NCBI GenBank assembly: GCA_003663535.1
Contig: QMUE01000072.1
Location: 1-6,928 of the forward strand
Direction: 5' to 3'
Origin: Thermococci archaeon
GTDB taxonomy: Archaea > Methanobacteriota_B > Thermococci > Thermococcales > Thermococcaceae
Length of the DNA stretch: 6,928 bases
The position numbers were made by a program, and so were the translations under genes. Below, in pieces: positions 1 through 5,555 of this stretch. Within the stretch, counting starts at the first letter, position 1; each line of letters starts with the position of its first letter. The notes beneath the pieces were generated by a model. It was not told where the DNA came from, searched no databases, and saw nothing but the letters and a program-made list of their open reading frames with translations.

Positions 1-33
1 AAGGATTAATCCTTCAGCATTAATAATCCTCAT
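1..33 (-). CDS. rpl13: Large-subunit ribosomal protein L13 (uL13), N-terminal 11 codons only
   Basis: Partial gene running off the left edge of the window. The eleven visible codons read MRIINAEGLIL, which matches the start of archaeal L13 as I remember it from Pyrococcus (MRIINADGLILGRLAS). The ATG lies 6 bases beyond the L18e stop codon. A GGAGTGA ribosome binding site (about 46-40) sits across the last codon and stop of L18e, so the two genes are probably translationally coupled. L18e-L13 is the usual archaeal order, with S9 and RNA polymerase subunits expected next but outside the window. L13 binds 23S rRNA in the large subunit. The identification rests on few residues but is backed by gene order. 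Confidence 0.85.
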   Translation of the reverse strand, partial: MRIINAEGLIL

Positions 34-39
34 AGCTCA

Positions 40-402
40 TCACTCCATTATGATTACTCCACTACCCTTTGGGTTTCTCTCAATGAGATCCTCAATTGTT
101 ATTGCCTCTCCACCAGCTTGAATTATCTTCTCCTTCGCCTTCTCGCTGAATTTCCATGCAGCTACAATGACTTTGTGATCCAGGTTCCCTGCACCCAAGA
201 CGCTACCGGGAACTACGATAATATCTCCTTCTTTTGTGTGTCTATTTATCCTGCTTATATTTACTTCGGCTTTTTGTCTTCTTGGCCTTTCTAACCGCCA
301 TGCTATATCCTTCCATACTTTGACATTCTCTTCATTTGACTTCTTCCTTAGATAGCGAATGAGTCTTCTCAAATTAATATCAGTTGGACCAGTCCTCTTC
401 AT
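40..402 (-). CDS. rpl18e: Large-subunit ribosomal protein L18e (eL18)
   Basis: A 120-residue protein of the archaeal/eukaryotic L18e family, a large-subunit rRNA-binding protein of the L15/L18e fold. It opens [16 protein letters not shown]; the conserved core [12 protein letters not shown] is at about residues 61-72 and the C-terminal [19 protein letters not shown] at about 97-115. Length equals that of the Pyrococcus protein as I remember it. The open frame extends 10 codons upstream, but I chose the ATG at 402 because GGAGG (414-410) then sits 7 bases before it; the ATG two codons earlier would be only one base from that site. It follows tRNA-Leu by 51 bases and ends 6 bases before L13, so it is most likely part of the S13-S4-S11-rpoD-tRNA-L18e-L13 transcript. 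Confidence 0.97.
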   Translation of the reverse strand: MKRTGPTDINLRRLIRYLRKKSNEENVKVWKDIAWRLERPRRQKAEVNISRINRHTKEGDIIVVPGSVLGAGNLDHKVIVAAWKFSEKAKEKIIQAGGEAITIEDLIERNPKGSGVIIME

Positions 403-409
403 GAACATT

Positions 410-414
410 CCTCC
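410..414 (-). promoter_or_regulatory. Ribosome binding site that fixes the L18e start
   Basis: GGAGG within AAAGGAGG on the minus strand, 7 bases before the ATG at 402. The next ATG upstream (408-406) would have a spacing of a single base, so the 120-residue form is preferred. Confidence 0.8.
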
Positions 415-453
415 TTTCTTTACTTCTCGCATCGAGGGACGGGGTGATCATTA

Positions 454-541
454 TGGTGCGGGGGCGGGGATTTGAACCCCGGAACCCCTACGGGACGGGA
501 CCCTAAATCCCGCGCCTTTGACCAGGCTCGGCAACCCCCGC
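454..541 (-). tRNA. tRNA-Leu with anticodon UAG, CCA encoded
   Basis: Class II tRNA of 88 bases including an encoded CCA (456-454). The acceptor stem pairs GCGGGGG (541-535) with CCCCCGC (464-458), followed by discriminator A at 457. The D arm starts GCCGAGCCTGGT. The anticodon stem CGGGA/TCCCG encloses the loop TTTAGGG, putting anticodon TAG at 505-503, which reads leucine CUA. A long variable arm with CCC/GGG pairing follows, then the T arm CGGGG-TTCAAAT-CCCCG. The long variable arm, A discriminator and anticodon agree on leucine. The 5' end is one base beyond the rpoD stop codon, so it has no room for its own TATA box outside rpoD and is probably cut from the ribosomal-protein transcript. 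Confidence 0.97.
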
Positions 542-542
542 G

Positions 543-1319
543 CTATTCGGCTAATTTATGAAGCTCGTTTATAAATTTATCGCTCTTTCTCATTAAAATT
601 TTGAGCGCTACGCTTACCATTTCCTCAACAGGGAGCTCTCCGTTACTTTCCACCGTAAAGACGAATGTATTCGGCACTACCTCTTCCTTTATTTTTTCTC
701 CAATGTATTGTTCAAACTCCCTCGGAATATAAAAGCTTCTTATAGTGGTTATTACCAATTCATTCTCAGTTTCTTCAACAGGTAACTTTTTCTTTTTTGC
801 AGCCTTTTTAATCTTCTCCCAGTTGGGAACTTCTTTACTTACACGAACCTTTGTCAAGTACTTGTAGTGTGCAAAGCCTGGCTGCCATTTAGCATGGTCT
901 TTTCCTTTTCCCAGTTTTGCATATGCATTAAATACTAATCTCTGACCCTCTGCAAGCTTTACAATAGGTATGTTTGGATTTACCGGCTTCACATCTGGAT
1001 CATCACTCTTTAAATCTCCAGAATAAACTATCGCCGGTCCTTCGGCTTCTAAACTTAAAGTCACAGTGTAATCCTCTAACTCCATGCTTTCAAGTTCAAA
1101 TCTATCAAAAGGGGTAGTTAGAGGGATCAAAGATAATCTATGGGCTATTATCTCATCAAAGAGTGCAGAATCATTTTCATAGAATTCCACTTCATCAATT
1201 GCAAAAGTTGGCACTTCCCCTATTATCGTTCTCCTAAGAGCATTTGCAAAAGCAATGTCCATGCCTTCTAAGATGAATCGGATTGCATCATCTCTTTTTT
1301 CAAGAATTTTTATTTGCAT
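543..1319 (-). CDS. rpoD: DNA-directed RNA polymerase subunit D
   Basis: A 258-residue archaeal RNA polymerase subunit D, the counterpart of bacterial alpha and eukaryotic Rpb3/AC40. It pairs with subunit L to nucleate polymerase assembly. The alpha-like N-terminal motif [20 protein letters not shown] is at residues 24-43, the inserted domain about 80-215, and the return of the dimerisation domain ([19 protein letters not shown]) at about 221-239. There is no cysteine in the protein, so the Fe-S cluster found in some archaeal D subunits is absent, as I recall for other Thermococcales. The frame is open for 33 codons further upstream into S11, but the ATG at 1319 has GGTGA five bases before it and matches the Pyrococcus start. 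It lies 34 bases after S11, and its TAG stop is one base before tRNA-Leu. Confidence 0.96.
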   Translation of the reverse strand: MQIKILEKRDDAIRFILEGMDIAFANALRRTIIGEVPTFAIDEVEFYENDSALFDEIIAHRLSLIPLTTPFDRFELESMELEDYTVTLSLEAEGPAIVYSGDLKSDDPDVKPVNPNIPIVKLAEGQRLVFNAYAKLGKGKDHAKWQPGFAHYKYLTKVRVSKEVPNWEKIKKAAKKKKLPVEETENELVITTIRSFYIPREFEQYIGEKIKEEVVPNTFVFTVESNGELPVEEMVSVALKILMRKSDKFINELHKLAE

Positions 1320-1353
1320 TTTTCTCACCAAAAAAGAAGTTTTAAGGAGAAAA

Positions 1354-1773
1354 TCAAACTCTCCTTCCCCTTCTGCCACCTTTTGCTCTTGTACCATCGT
1401 GTGGTATTGGAGTAGCATCTTCTACTCTACCAATTCTTAGACCTGCCCTTGCAAGTGCTCTAATTGCAGCCTGAGCACCAGGGCCTGGGTTCTTGCTCCT
1501 GCTTCCTCCTGGAGCCCTAACCTTTATGTGGACGCCATTAATCCCCTTTTCCATAGCTTCTTCAGCTGCTCTCCTAGCTGCAATCATTGCTGCATATGGA
1601 GATGACTCGTCTCTATCCGCTTTGACCACCATGCCACCGCTCCACTTTGAAATAGTCTCTGCCCCGGTGAGATCTGTAATGTGAATAATAGTGTTATTGT
1701 AAGAGGCGTAAATGTGTGCTACACCCCATTTCTCTTTCTTCTTTATGTTAACCGTTTGTTGCTCTTCACTCAT
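1354..1773 (-). CDS. rps11: Small-subunit ribosomal protein S11 (uS11)
   Basis: A 139-residue S11, a platform protein of the 30S subunit that binds 16S rRNA near the mRNA exit/E site. Diagnostic segments are [19 protein letters not shown] (about 19-37), [12 protein letters not shown] (45-56), [17 protein letters not shown] (87-103) and the C-terminal TPIPHDG...KGGRRGRRV tail that is typical of archaeal and eukaryotic S11. The ATG overlaps the S4 stop codon in the four-base ATGA arrangement (1773-1770). GGTGA, 6 bases before the ATG and inside the end of S4, serves as ribosome binding site, so translational coupling with S4 is likely. Confidence 0.97.
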   Translation of the reverse strand: MSEEQQTVNIKKKEKWGVAHIYASYNNTIIHITDLTGAETISKWSGGMVVKADRDESSPYAAMIAARRAAEEAMEKGINGVHIKVRAPGGSRSKNPGPGAQAAIRALARAGLRIGRVEDATPIPHDGTRAKGGRRGRRV

Positions 1774-2312
1774 TGTGCCTCACCCTTTTGAGCCTCTTCA
1801 ATAACCATTCTCTCCGGGTGTTGGGAGTTAGCAAACGGTGATGCCCTTGCATAAGTTATTCCATCTTCCCCCTCTTTGAGTACAAGATAACTCGGTGATC
1901 TGATTATTTGTCCATTTACCTCGATATGTCCATGGACAATCAACTGCCTTGCTTGCTTAATAGTCCTTGCAAGACCTTTCTTGAATACCAATGTCTGAAG
2001 CCTTCTCTCTAGAATGTCATCTATTGTAAGTGAAAGCACGTCATCAAGGTGTGCTCCTTCTGGAAGCATGCCCAATCTCCCTAATCTTTGAAGAAGTTGA
2101 GCCCTCTCAACTTCAGCTTGCTTTCCTCTTGCAGCAAGTAAACGTCTAGCTCTTCTCCTAAAGTTCTTAAGTTGAGTTTCATGCTTCCAAAGCTCTTTCT
2201 TGTTTTTAAGGGCATATTTTTGTACTAATACCCTCTCCCTATCAAGTCTCTCCTTAATCCATGGATGAGAGGGAGTTTCATACCTTTTTCTTTGTCTTTT
2301 TGGATCTCCCAT
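1770..2312 (-). CDS. rps4: Small-subunit ribosomal protein S4 (uS4)
   Basis: A 180-residue archaeal-type S4, a primary 16S rRNA-binding and 30S assembly protein. The N-terminus [18 protein letters not shown] is typical of archaea. A basic helical region (about 40-80) follows, and the S4 RNA-binding domain spans about 102-150, including [20 protein letters not shown] and [14 protein letters not shown]. No cysteines are seen, so no zinc finger. The start has GAGGTGG (2324-2318) ahead of it with suitable spacing; that site overlaps the TGA of S13, which ends 10 bases earlier. The stop overlaps the S11 start. S13-S4-S11 is the standard archaeal order. Confidence 0.97.
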   Translation of the reverse strand: MGDPKRQRKRYETPSHPWIKERLDRERVLVQKYALKNKKELWKHETQLKNFRRRARRLLAARGKQAEVERAQLLQRLGRLGMLPEGAHLDDVLSLTIDDILERRLQTLVFKKGLARTIKQARQLIVHGHIEVNGQIIRSPSYLVLKEGEDGITYARASPFANSQHPERMVIEEAQKGEAQ

Positions 2313-2322
2313 TTATACCACC

Positions 2323-2769
2323 TCACTTCTTCCTTCTGCTCACGCCAAGTGTTAATCCTCTTCTAAAGTTCGACCTAGTTCTTTGCCCTCTCAATGGTAA
2401 ACCAAGTTCATGTCTGATGCCCCTGTAAGCCCTGATTTTCCTAAGTCTGTTAACATCTTCACGCCATGCCATAACAAGCTTTGCTCCAGTAAGATGCATA
2501 TCTCTCCCTTGTTCGTAATCTTTAGGTCTATTGAGTATCCATGAAGGGAGGCCATGTTTCGCAGGATCTTCAAGGACTGCTTCTATAGCCTTCACTTGCT
2601 CTTCTGTAAGATAACCTGCTTTCATTTTTGGATCTAAACCGGCAATTCTGCATATTACTGTTGCAAAGTTTGCTCCTATCCCTCTAATCCCAGTAAGAGC
2701 CAATCTAAGTTGTTTGTGCCCGTCTATATCAACATTTGCTACACGCACGATATGTCTAAAGTCAGCCAT
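2323..2769 (-). CDS. rps13: Small-subunit ribosomal protein S13 (uS13)
   Basis: A 148-residue S13, a head protein of the 30S subunit that contacts the large subunit and the P-site tRNA. The start [19 protein letters not shown], the helix-turn-helix GIRGIG (27-32), and the conserved C-terminal block [16 protein letters not shown] (116-131) with a basic SRRKK tail are all present; the archaeal length (longer than bacterial S13) fits. An open frame extends 8 codons upstream to a TTG, but the ATG at 2769 has GGAGGTG 8 bases before it and gives the family start. It follows tRNA-Ser by 41 bases and opens the S13-S4-S11-rpoD series. Confidence 0.97.
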   Translation of the reverse strand: MADFRHIVRVANVDIDGHKQLRLALTGIRGIGANFATVICRIAGLDPKMKAGYLTEEQVKAIEAVLEDPAKHGLPSWILNRPKDYEQGRDMHLTGAKLVMAWREDVNRLRKIRAYRGIRHELGLPLRGQRTRSNFRRGLTLGVSRRKK

Positions 2770-2777
2770 TATAATTA

Positions 2778-2784
2778 CACCTCC
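2778..2784 (-). promoter_or_regulatory. Ribosome binding site that fixes the S13 start
   Basis: GGAGGTG on the minus strand, 8 bases before the ATG at 2769. It lies inside the alternative upstream extension of the frame, which would begin at a TTG (2793) with no such site. Confidence 0.8.
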
Positions 2785-2791
2785 ATACCTC

Positions 2792-2809
2792 AATCCTTCA
2801 AAGAGGATT
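2792..2809 (-). other. Small inverted repeat (RNA hairpin) between tRNA-Ser and S13
   Basis: AATCCT and AGGATT form a perfect 6-bp inverted repeat with a CTTTGA loop. It starts one base after the encoded CCA of tRNA-Ser and ends 7 bases before the GGAGGTG of S13. There is no T-run after it, so it is a poor terminator. A role in 3' tRNA processing or S13 leader structure is possible but is inference only. Confidence 0.4.
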
Positions 2810-2810
2810 T

Positions 2811-2897
2811 TGGCGCCGGGACGGGGATTTGAACCCCGGCGGGCAAACGCCCACGGGCTCTCAAGGCCCGCGCCATCCCAGACTAGGCTATCCCGGC
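2811..2897 (-). tRNA. tRNA-Ser with anticodon UGA, CCA encoded
   Basis: Class II tRNA of 87 bases including an encoded CCA (2813-2811). The acceptor stem pairs GCCGGGA (2897-2891) with TCCCGGC (2821-2815), and the discriminator is G (2814), as expected for serine. The anticodon stem CGGGC/GCCCG encloses the loop CTTGAGA, giving anticodon TGA at 2863-2861, which reads UCA. The variable arm has a GGGC-GTTT-GCCC stem, and the T arm is CGGGG-TTCAAAT-CCCCG. Its first 15 bases are also the last four sense codons and TAG stop of the upstream methyltransferase gene. A weak TATA-like run at 2931-2938 could give it a separate start. Confidence 0.97.
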
Positions 2898-3470
2898 ATA
2901 CACTCTAAAGCCCGATCCCTTCGCAATTTCTTTTATTTCGTTGAAATTCTCCTCCATGAGTCCCTTAATATACTTTGCACCTTGATTAGTGCGAATGACA
3001 ATTTGAAGTAATCCTCCATCGTAGAGATGATAGGGTGCATTTATAACTATTTCCCTCAATACATCCTTCCCGGCATGCACTGGAGGATTCGTTATTATGC
3101 TGTGGAACCTCTCTCCCTTCACAGGTTCATAGAGATGGCCCCATCTTAGCTCGGCATTCTTAACGTTGTTGATTTTTAAGTTTTTCTTTGCTATGCTTAC
3201 AGCCCTTTTGTTTATATCGGTCATTACAACATAATTCACGAAGCAGGACGCCACGATTCCAATCGCCCCGTAGCCACACCCTAAGTCCAAAACTCGCCAG
3301 TTTTTTTCAAGTACCATATTCTCTATAAGCAACTTCGTCCCCCTATCAAGCTTTCCAAAGGAGAAGACACCACTGGAGGTTATGAATCTAAAACGCTCTC
3401 CTCTAATGACTACCTCAATCATTCTGGTCTTTAACGGAACGTTTGGCTCTTGGGAATAGTAGTGGCTCAT
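2883..3470 (-). CDS. Class I SAM-dependent methyltransferase, MJ0882/RsmC-like
   Basis: A 195-residue methyltransferase resembling Methanocaldococcus MJ0882 along its whole length by eye ([36 protein letters not shown]). The SAM-binding motif [11 protein letters not shown] is at about 62-71, the acidic motif TDIN at 84-87, and the catalytic-type NPP motif at 128-130. An NPP tetrad usually means methylation of an exocyclic amino nitrogen, so an RNA guanine (as with RsmC and 16S rRNA) is the likely target; the exact substrate is not shown. No ribosome binding site precedes the ATG at 3470, while a TATA box sits about 25 bases ahead, so the mRNA looks leaderless. The stop codon lies inside tRNA-Ser: TAG falls on tRNA positions 13-15. 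Confidence 0.88.
   Translation of the reverse strand: MSHYYSQEPNVPLKTRMIEVVIRGERFRFITSSGVFSFGKLDRGTKLLIENMVLEKNWRVLDLGCGYGAIGIVASCFVNYVVMTDINKRAVSIAKKNLKINNVKNAELRWGHLYEPVKGERFHSIITNPPVHAGKDVLREIVINAPYHLYDGGLLQIVIRTNQGAKYIKGLMEENFNEIKEIAKGSGFRVYAGIA
2931..2938 (-). promoter_or_regulatory. Possible weak internal TATA-like element upstream of tRNA-Ser
   Basis: AAATAAAA on the minus strand within the methyltransferase coding sequence, centred about 37 bases before the tRNA 5' end. Initiation about 25 bases downstream would fall near 2909, giving a short tRNA leader and leading into S13. It is also ordinary coding sequence (lysine/isoleucine codons), so the call is weak. Confidence 0.25.
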
Positions 3471-3491
3471 GCTCGAAAGTTAGAGAAGGGG

Positions 3492-3500
3492 TTTATAAAT
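3492..3500 (-). promoter_or_regulatory. TATA box for the methyltransferase/tRNA-Ser unit
   Basis: ATTTATAAA on the minus strand in the 51-base gap after truB. Its centre (about 3496) is about 25 bases before the A of the methyltransferase ATG, so archaeal start-site spacing puts initiation at or within a base or two of the start codon. The absence of any Shine-Dalgarno-like sequence between them supports a leaderless message. Confidence 0.75.
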
Positions 3501-3521
3501 CTAAGTGGGCAAATGAGAAAC

Positions 3522-4535
3522 TCACCACATCTTCGGATACCAGTCCCTCGGCATAAAGACTTTCTCCACATCCACTACTATTCCCTTCGTCCTTGTCAAC
3601 ATCTCCTGAGTGTTCATCTTTGCTTTGCCTATAGCCACCAGTTCATTCTTAAGGGTCATTACCGCAACAAGGTCGCCAAGTTTTATGCCTTTATGGAGCT
3701 TTACTATCCCAGGAACTGCCAAGTCAGCCCCATAAGTCACAGCAGCAACTGCGGAATCCCTTATCCACACCTTCGGAAGATGCTCAATCGCTTTCTCCAT
3801 TGGCTGAATTGCCTTTCTGAAATACTCTTCAATACCATCTTCCTTCCAGAAGTAGTATGCATCTATCAAGTCATGTAACGTCACAAGGGTTTCATCCTCT
3901 TTGAACGGTCCACTTCTTGTTCTCCTCAACTCTGCCATGTGGGCTCCTACTCCCAATGCCAATCCAATGTGATGGATAAGCGACCTTATGTAGGTCCCAG
4001 CCTCGACTCCTACCCTGAAGAGCACATCCTTCCCCTCTACTTCAAGGACCTCAATATAATACACATTTCTTGTTCTTAGTTTTCTCTTAACGGCACTTCT
4101 CAAAGGAGGCCTTTGGATTGTTTCCCCTTCAAATTCCCTCATAACTGCCCTTATTTTATCCTCTGCCACTTCCCCATGGAGGTGCATCAGAGCCACGTAC
4201 TCCTTACCTGCAGGTAGGAGGGCTTGAACAATTCTAGTGGCCCTTTCCAATGCTACAGGCAAAACTCCCGTTACCTTCGGGTCTAAAGTTCCCCCATGGC
4301 CAGCTTTTTGAAGGTTAAGAAGCTTTTTTATCCACGCCACAACTTCATGGCTCGTGGGTCCCGGAGGCTTATCAAGACTTATAATACCAAACTGCATATG
4401 CATCTCAATAGGCCTTTTATCTGGAGGAAATCCCCACTTTGGATTGGTCTCGGCTTTTTCATCCTTAACAATAATCTCTCTCTTGATATCAGCGGGGAGC
4501 ATCAACTTTCTCTCATTTCTCTTTCCTTTTGCCAT
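3522..4535 (-). CDS. truB: tRNA/rRNA pseudouridine synthase Cbf5 (TruB family)
   Basis: A 337-residue archaeal Cbf5/dyskerin homologue. It converts uridine to pseudouridine in rRNA as the catalytic subunit of H/ACA guide RNPs (with Nop10, Gar1 and L7Ae), and archaeal Cbf5 can also act on U55 of tRNA. The N-terminal DKC-like segment is followed by LDKPPGPTSHEVV (54-66), the catalytic loop AGHGGTLDPKVTGVLP (78-93) with Asp85, VGVEAGTYIRSLIHHIG (175-191), and a C-terminal PUA domain (about 257-333) ending FMPRDWYPKMW. Length is close to the P. furiosus enzyme. I prefer the ATG at 4535 over the GTG at 4544 because AGGTGAT (4546-4540) then serves as ribosome binding site; the GTG is part of that site. 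A TATA box at 4581-4588 gives it its own promoter, with a leader of about 24 bases. Confidence 0.97.
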   Translation of the reverse strand: MAKGKRNERKLMLPADIKREIIVKDEKAETNPKWGFPPDKRPIEMHMQFGIISLDKPPGPTSHEVVAWIKKLLNLQKAGHGGTLDPKVTGVLPVALERATRIVQALLPAGKEYVALMHLHGEVAEDKIRAVMREFEGETIQRPPLRSAVKRKLRTRNVYYIEVLEVEGKDVLFRVGVEAGTYIRSLIHHIGLALGVGAHMAELRRTRSGPFKEDETLVTLHDLIDAYYFWKEDGIEEYFRKAIQPMEKAIEHLPKVWIRDSAVAAVTYGADLAVPGIVKLHKGIKLGDLVAVMTLKNELVAIGKAKMNTQEMLTRTKGIVVDVEKVFMPRDWYPKMW

Positions 4536-4544
4536 CCTTATCAC

Positions 4545-4655
4545 CTAATAAGCGCCATCGATGTTAGTACTTTTTCTGTGTTTATAAAGGCTTAGGAAGT
4601 GCACAAACAACCACGTGAAAATGATCCCCAAAATCCCACAAAACTCGAAGAACAT
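4545..4655 (-). CDS. Possible 36-residue membrane microprotein upstream of truB
   Basis: A short open frame, unrecognised. It starts MFFEFCGILGIIFTWLF, so one hydrophobic membrane helix covers about residues 2-24, followed by a basic KHRK (25-28) and a polar tail ending DGAY. The TAG stop (4547-4545) overlaps the truB ribosome binding site AGGTGAT, the same layout as the real gene pairs S13/S4 and cmk/L14e here. Third codon positions in the hydrophobic part are GC-rich (about 15 of 22). Against it: no ribosome binding site before the ATG, a likely terminator lies just upstream, the truB TATA box lies inside it, and T-rich spacers give hydrophobic frames by chance. It is in the same frame as L14e, separated by its TGA and 14 open codons. 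Confidence 0.2.
   Translation of the reverse strand: MFFEFCGILGIIFTWLFVHFLSLYKHRKSTNIDGAY
4581..4588 (-). promoter_or_regulatory. TATA box of truB
   Basis: TTTATAAA on the minus strand (context CCTTTATAAACAC), centred about 50 bases before the truB ATG. Initiation about 25 bases downstream would fall near 4559, leaving a leader of about 24 bases that carries the AGGTGAT ribosome binding site. The octamer is a perfect palindrome, so by itself it does not fix direction; the gene arrangement does. Confidence 0.7.
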
Positions 4656-4667
4656 CAGCTTAAAAGC

Positions 4668-4693
4668 GGATAAGAATAGGGGCAGAACGCCCC
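4668..4693 (-). terminator. Probable transcription terminator after L14e
   Basis: Minus-strand GGGGC-GTTCT-GCCCC (4693-4679) forms a 5-bp GC stem with a 5-base loop, beginning 4 bases after the L14e stop codon. A T-rich stretch TATTCTTATCC (4678-4668) follows, with more T-runs downstream. It separates the adk-L14e series from truB, which has its own TATA box. Archaeal termination depends mainly on T-rich tracts, so the hairpin's contribution is uncertain. Confidence 0.5.
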
Positions 4694-4697
4694 GAAA

Positions 4698-4949
4698 TCA
4701 CTCAAGACTGATTCCAGCTTGTTCGAGGGCGGCCTTAACAGCCTCGTCATCGGCACCTCTTTCGATGTTAACTTTCTCCGGAAGGGGTTCAAGGTGCTTT
4801 ATGTTCATCCTTCTCCTCTTCACCTTGTTCAAACCAGCGCCTGTAACGAGGACAAAGTTCTTGTCAATTATGTCAACAACAACCACTTTTTGTCCGGCTC
4901 TCCTTCCGGCAATAACTACAGCTAACCTCCCAATATCAATTGCTGGCAT
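4698..4949 (-). CDS. rpl14e: Large-subunit ribosomal protein L14e (eL14)
   Basis: An 83-residue L14e, a KOW/SH3-like large-subunit protein shared by archaea and eukaryotes. It starts [20 protein letters not shown], continues with [16 protein letters not shown] (22-37) and the basic [15 protein letters not shown] (42-56). Length equals the Pyrococcus protein as remembered. The open frame extends 17 codons upstream into cmk, but the ATG at 4949 has GGAGGTG (4963-4957) 7 bases before it. That site overlaps the cmk TAG stop (TAGGAGGTG), so L14e is probably translationally coupled to cmk. It is the last gene before a likely terminator. Confidence 0.96.
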   Translation of the reverse strand: MPAIDIGRLAVVIAGRRAGQKVVVVDIIDKNFVLVTGAGLNKVKRRRMNIKHLEPLPEKVNIERGADDEAVKAALEQAGISLE

Positions 4950-4956
4950 TTCATTC

Positions 4957-4963
4957 CACCTCC
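4957..4963 (-). promoter_or_regulatory. Ribosome binding site of L14e, overlapping the cmk stop
   Basis: GGAGGTG with 7-base spacing to the ATG at 4949; its first G is the last base of the cmk TAG. This decides the L14e start in favour of MPAIDIG. Confidence 0.8.
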
Positions 4964-5529
4964 TATTTTTTCTTTGCCCCCGAGTCGCCTCCGGGAGCAA
5001 GGTGGTCGACGGCGGCCTTCACGATGGTGAAGACCCCATCAGGACCCCATTTGGAAGTATTAACCACTAAATCATAAATTGAACGGTCGTTAATATCGAT
5101 TCCATATAGGTTTAAATATCTTTTTCTGTTTTGCATTTCCCTCTCGGCAATTTGCATAAATGCCTCTTCAGTACTTATGCCTTCCCTTCTGGCCACTCGC
5201 TGAGCTCTTACTTGAATTGGTGCTTCAAGCCATATCTTTAAATCAGCCTCTTTCACCATCCAACCAGCCAAACGGCCTTCAATAACAACATTACAGTCTT
5301 TTGCGGCCTCTATTTGTCTCCTATCCACTTCTCTATCGATTTCAGGATGCATTTCTGCATACTCTTGAAATTGTTGTAGGGTCATCCCCATTTCTTCTGC
5401 CATTTGACGAAAGATTAAACCTGCATATATGTGTTTAAATCCATAATACCTAGATAAGTTTCTACAGAGAGTTGTTGTTCCACTTCCTGCCAAACCACTC
5501 ACTGTGATTACTAGGCATTTCCTTGACAT
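4963..5529 (-). CDS. cmk: Cytidylate kinase (archaeal type)
   Basis: A 188-residue CMP/dCMP kinase that transfers phosphate from ATP to CMP, feeding CTP and dCTP synthesis. The nucleotide-binding loop [10 protein letters not shown] is at residues 11-20. Here the usual P-loop lysine is replaced by threonine (GSGTT), which I recall as a feature of the archaeal cytidylate kinase family. Further landmarks are [10 protein letters not shown] (35-44), the [11 protein letters not shown] segment (81-91), the arginine-rich RVARREG (111-117) and [20 protein letters not shown] (133-152). GGGAT precedes the ATG at 5529 by 5 bases. It lies 26 bases after L34e and 13 before L14e, the order usual in archaea. 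The last approximately 22 codons are much richer in third-position G/C than the rest of the gene. Confidence 0.96.
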   Translation of the reverse strand: MSRKCLVITVSGLAGSGTTTLCRNLSRYYGFKHIYAGLIFRQMAEEMGMTLQQFQEYAEMHPEIDREVDRRQIEAAKDCNVVIEGRLAGWMVKEADLKIWLEAPIQVRAQRVARREGISTEEAFMQIAEREMQNRKRYLNLYGIDINDRSIYDLVVNTSKWGPDGVFTIVKAAVDHLAPGGDSGAKKK

Positions 5530-5555
5530 ATAACATCCCTTTATTTAATCTAACC

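Noticed and set aside
434..453. Spacer after tRNA-Leu examined for a terminator, promoter or C/D box RNA
   Set aside because: No T-run, no TATA-like sequence, and TGATCA does not match the C box TGATGA; no D box was seen in range.
1326..1339. T-rich stretch (CTTCTTTTTTGG on the minus strand) between S11 and rpoD as a terminator
   Set aside because: It is short, followed directly by the rpoD ribosome binding site, and lies within a classic co-transcribed gene series; at most a leaky pause site.
1390..1418. Upstream extension of rpoD into S11 coding sequence (33 extra residues)
   Set aside because: The extra residues are not part of known D subunits and the ATG at 1319 has a properly spaced ribosome binding site.
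2391..2573. Minus-strand 60-codon frame inside S13 in another frame
   Set aside because: It lies wholly within conserved S13 codons and has no start signal.
3450..3878. Plus-strand open frame of 142 codons over the end of truB and the methyltransferase start
   Set aside because: It is antisense to two convincing genes, has no ribosome binding site, and its Cys/His/Tyr-rich composition is typical of a shadow frame.
4615..5070. Plus-strand open frame of 151 codons antisense to L14e and the end of cmk, with the palindromic TATA octamer (4581-4588) about 30 bases before it
   Set aside because: The product has a low-complexity Ser/Thr/Pro/Leu composition expected of an antisense shadow, there is no ribosome binding site, and both minus-strand genes are secure. 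An antisense RNA is possible but nothing here supports a protein.
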